Part shown: piece by piece, positions 16,228-16,273 of the stretch
How positions within the stretch are numbered: the first letter of the stretch is position 1
Layout of the letters: each line of letters opens with the position of its first letter
NCBI GenBank assembly: GCA_030671915.1
Contig: DAOVHN010000008.1
Location: forward strand, 1-16,273
Source: Pseudomonadota bacterium
GTDB taxonomy: Bacteria; Pseudomonadota; Alphaproteobacteria; UBA8366; JADFVY01
DNA: 16,273 bases
Direction: 5' to 3'
Notes under the pieces: generated by a model
Seen by the model: the letters and a program-made list of their open reading frames with translations, nothing else
Told to the model about the DNA's origin: nothing
Databases searched by the model: none
Translations under genes and position numbers: made by a program

Positions 16228-16273
16228 TTGCGAGAACCGCGGTAAACCGGCGCATTGCGCGGACTCCGGGGCT

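Overview
The window looks like ordinary chromosomal core DNA from a GC-rich alphaproteobacterium, probably Rhodospirillales-like. Four things point there: a CckA-type hybrid kinase, a canonical CtrA box (TTAA-N7-TTAA), an alphaproteobacterial LexA box (GTTC-N7-GTTC) in front of recA, and a DksA whose zinc finger is reduced to one cysteine. I see no tRNA, rRNA, CRISPR array, insertion sequence, phage gene or integration site. No wholly new multi-gene system is evident; the interesting points are regulatory and at gene boundaries.

Left part (1-4492). A two-gene minus-strand cytochrome unit (cytochrome c', then a diheme cytochrome c) diverges from a plus-strand pair, a LOG-family phosphoribohydrolase and a SAM-dependent methyltransferase. 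The plus-strand NADP-isocitrate dehydrogenase gene (icd) follows behind its own promoter-like sequence. icd converges with the next block.

Middle (4530-9984). All genes are on the minus strand. recA sits behind a LexA-controlled promoter and ends at a strong hairpin. alaS follows. Its stop codon appears to overlap, through CTGA, the CTG start of a small lipoprotein gene that ordinary ATG/GTG/TTG gene calling would miss or truncate. Last comes a secreted, all-helical protein of unknown function.

Right part (10147-16273). Also all minus strand, in transcription order: a PAS-GGDEF diguanylate cyclase with a 34-nt inverted repeat in its probable leader, dksA with a clear sigma70-type promoter, a single-domain CheY-like receiver whose promoter carries the CtrA box, a secreted beta-rich protein with a duplicated FDWP module, and cckA. 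CckA is known to feed phosphate to CtrA through ChpT, so kinase and a likely CtrA target lie within about 2 kb. With the c-di-GMP enzyme (c-di-GMP controls CckA in Caulobacter), the DksA regulator and the receiver, this half reads as a cell-cycle, motility and stress signalling neighbourhood. From memory, alaS-recA-cckA linkage is common in alphaproteobacteria.

Start codons were re-chosen where a longer open frame lacked a Shine-Dalgarno sequence or a sensible N-terminus: the LOG gene, the helical secreted protein, alaS, cckA, the FDWP protein, the CheY-like gene and dksA. Bases 1-62 hold no feature I can assign.
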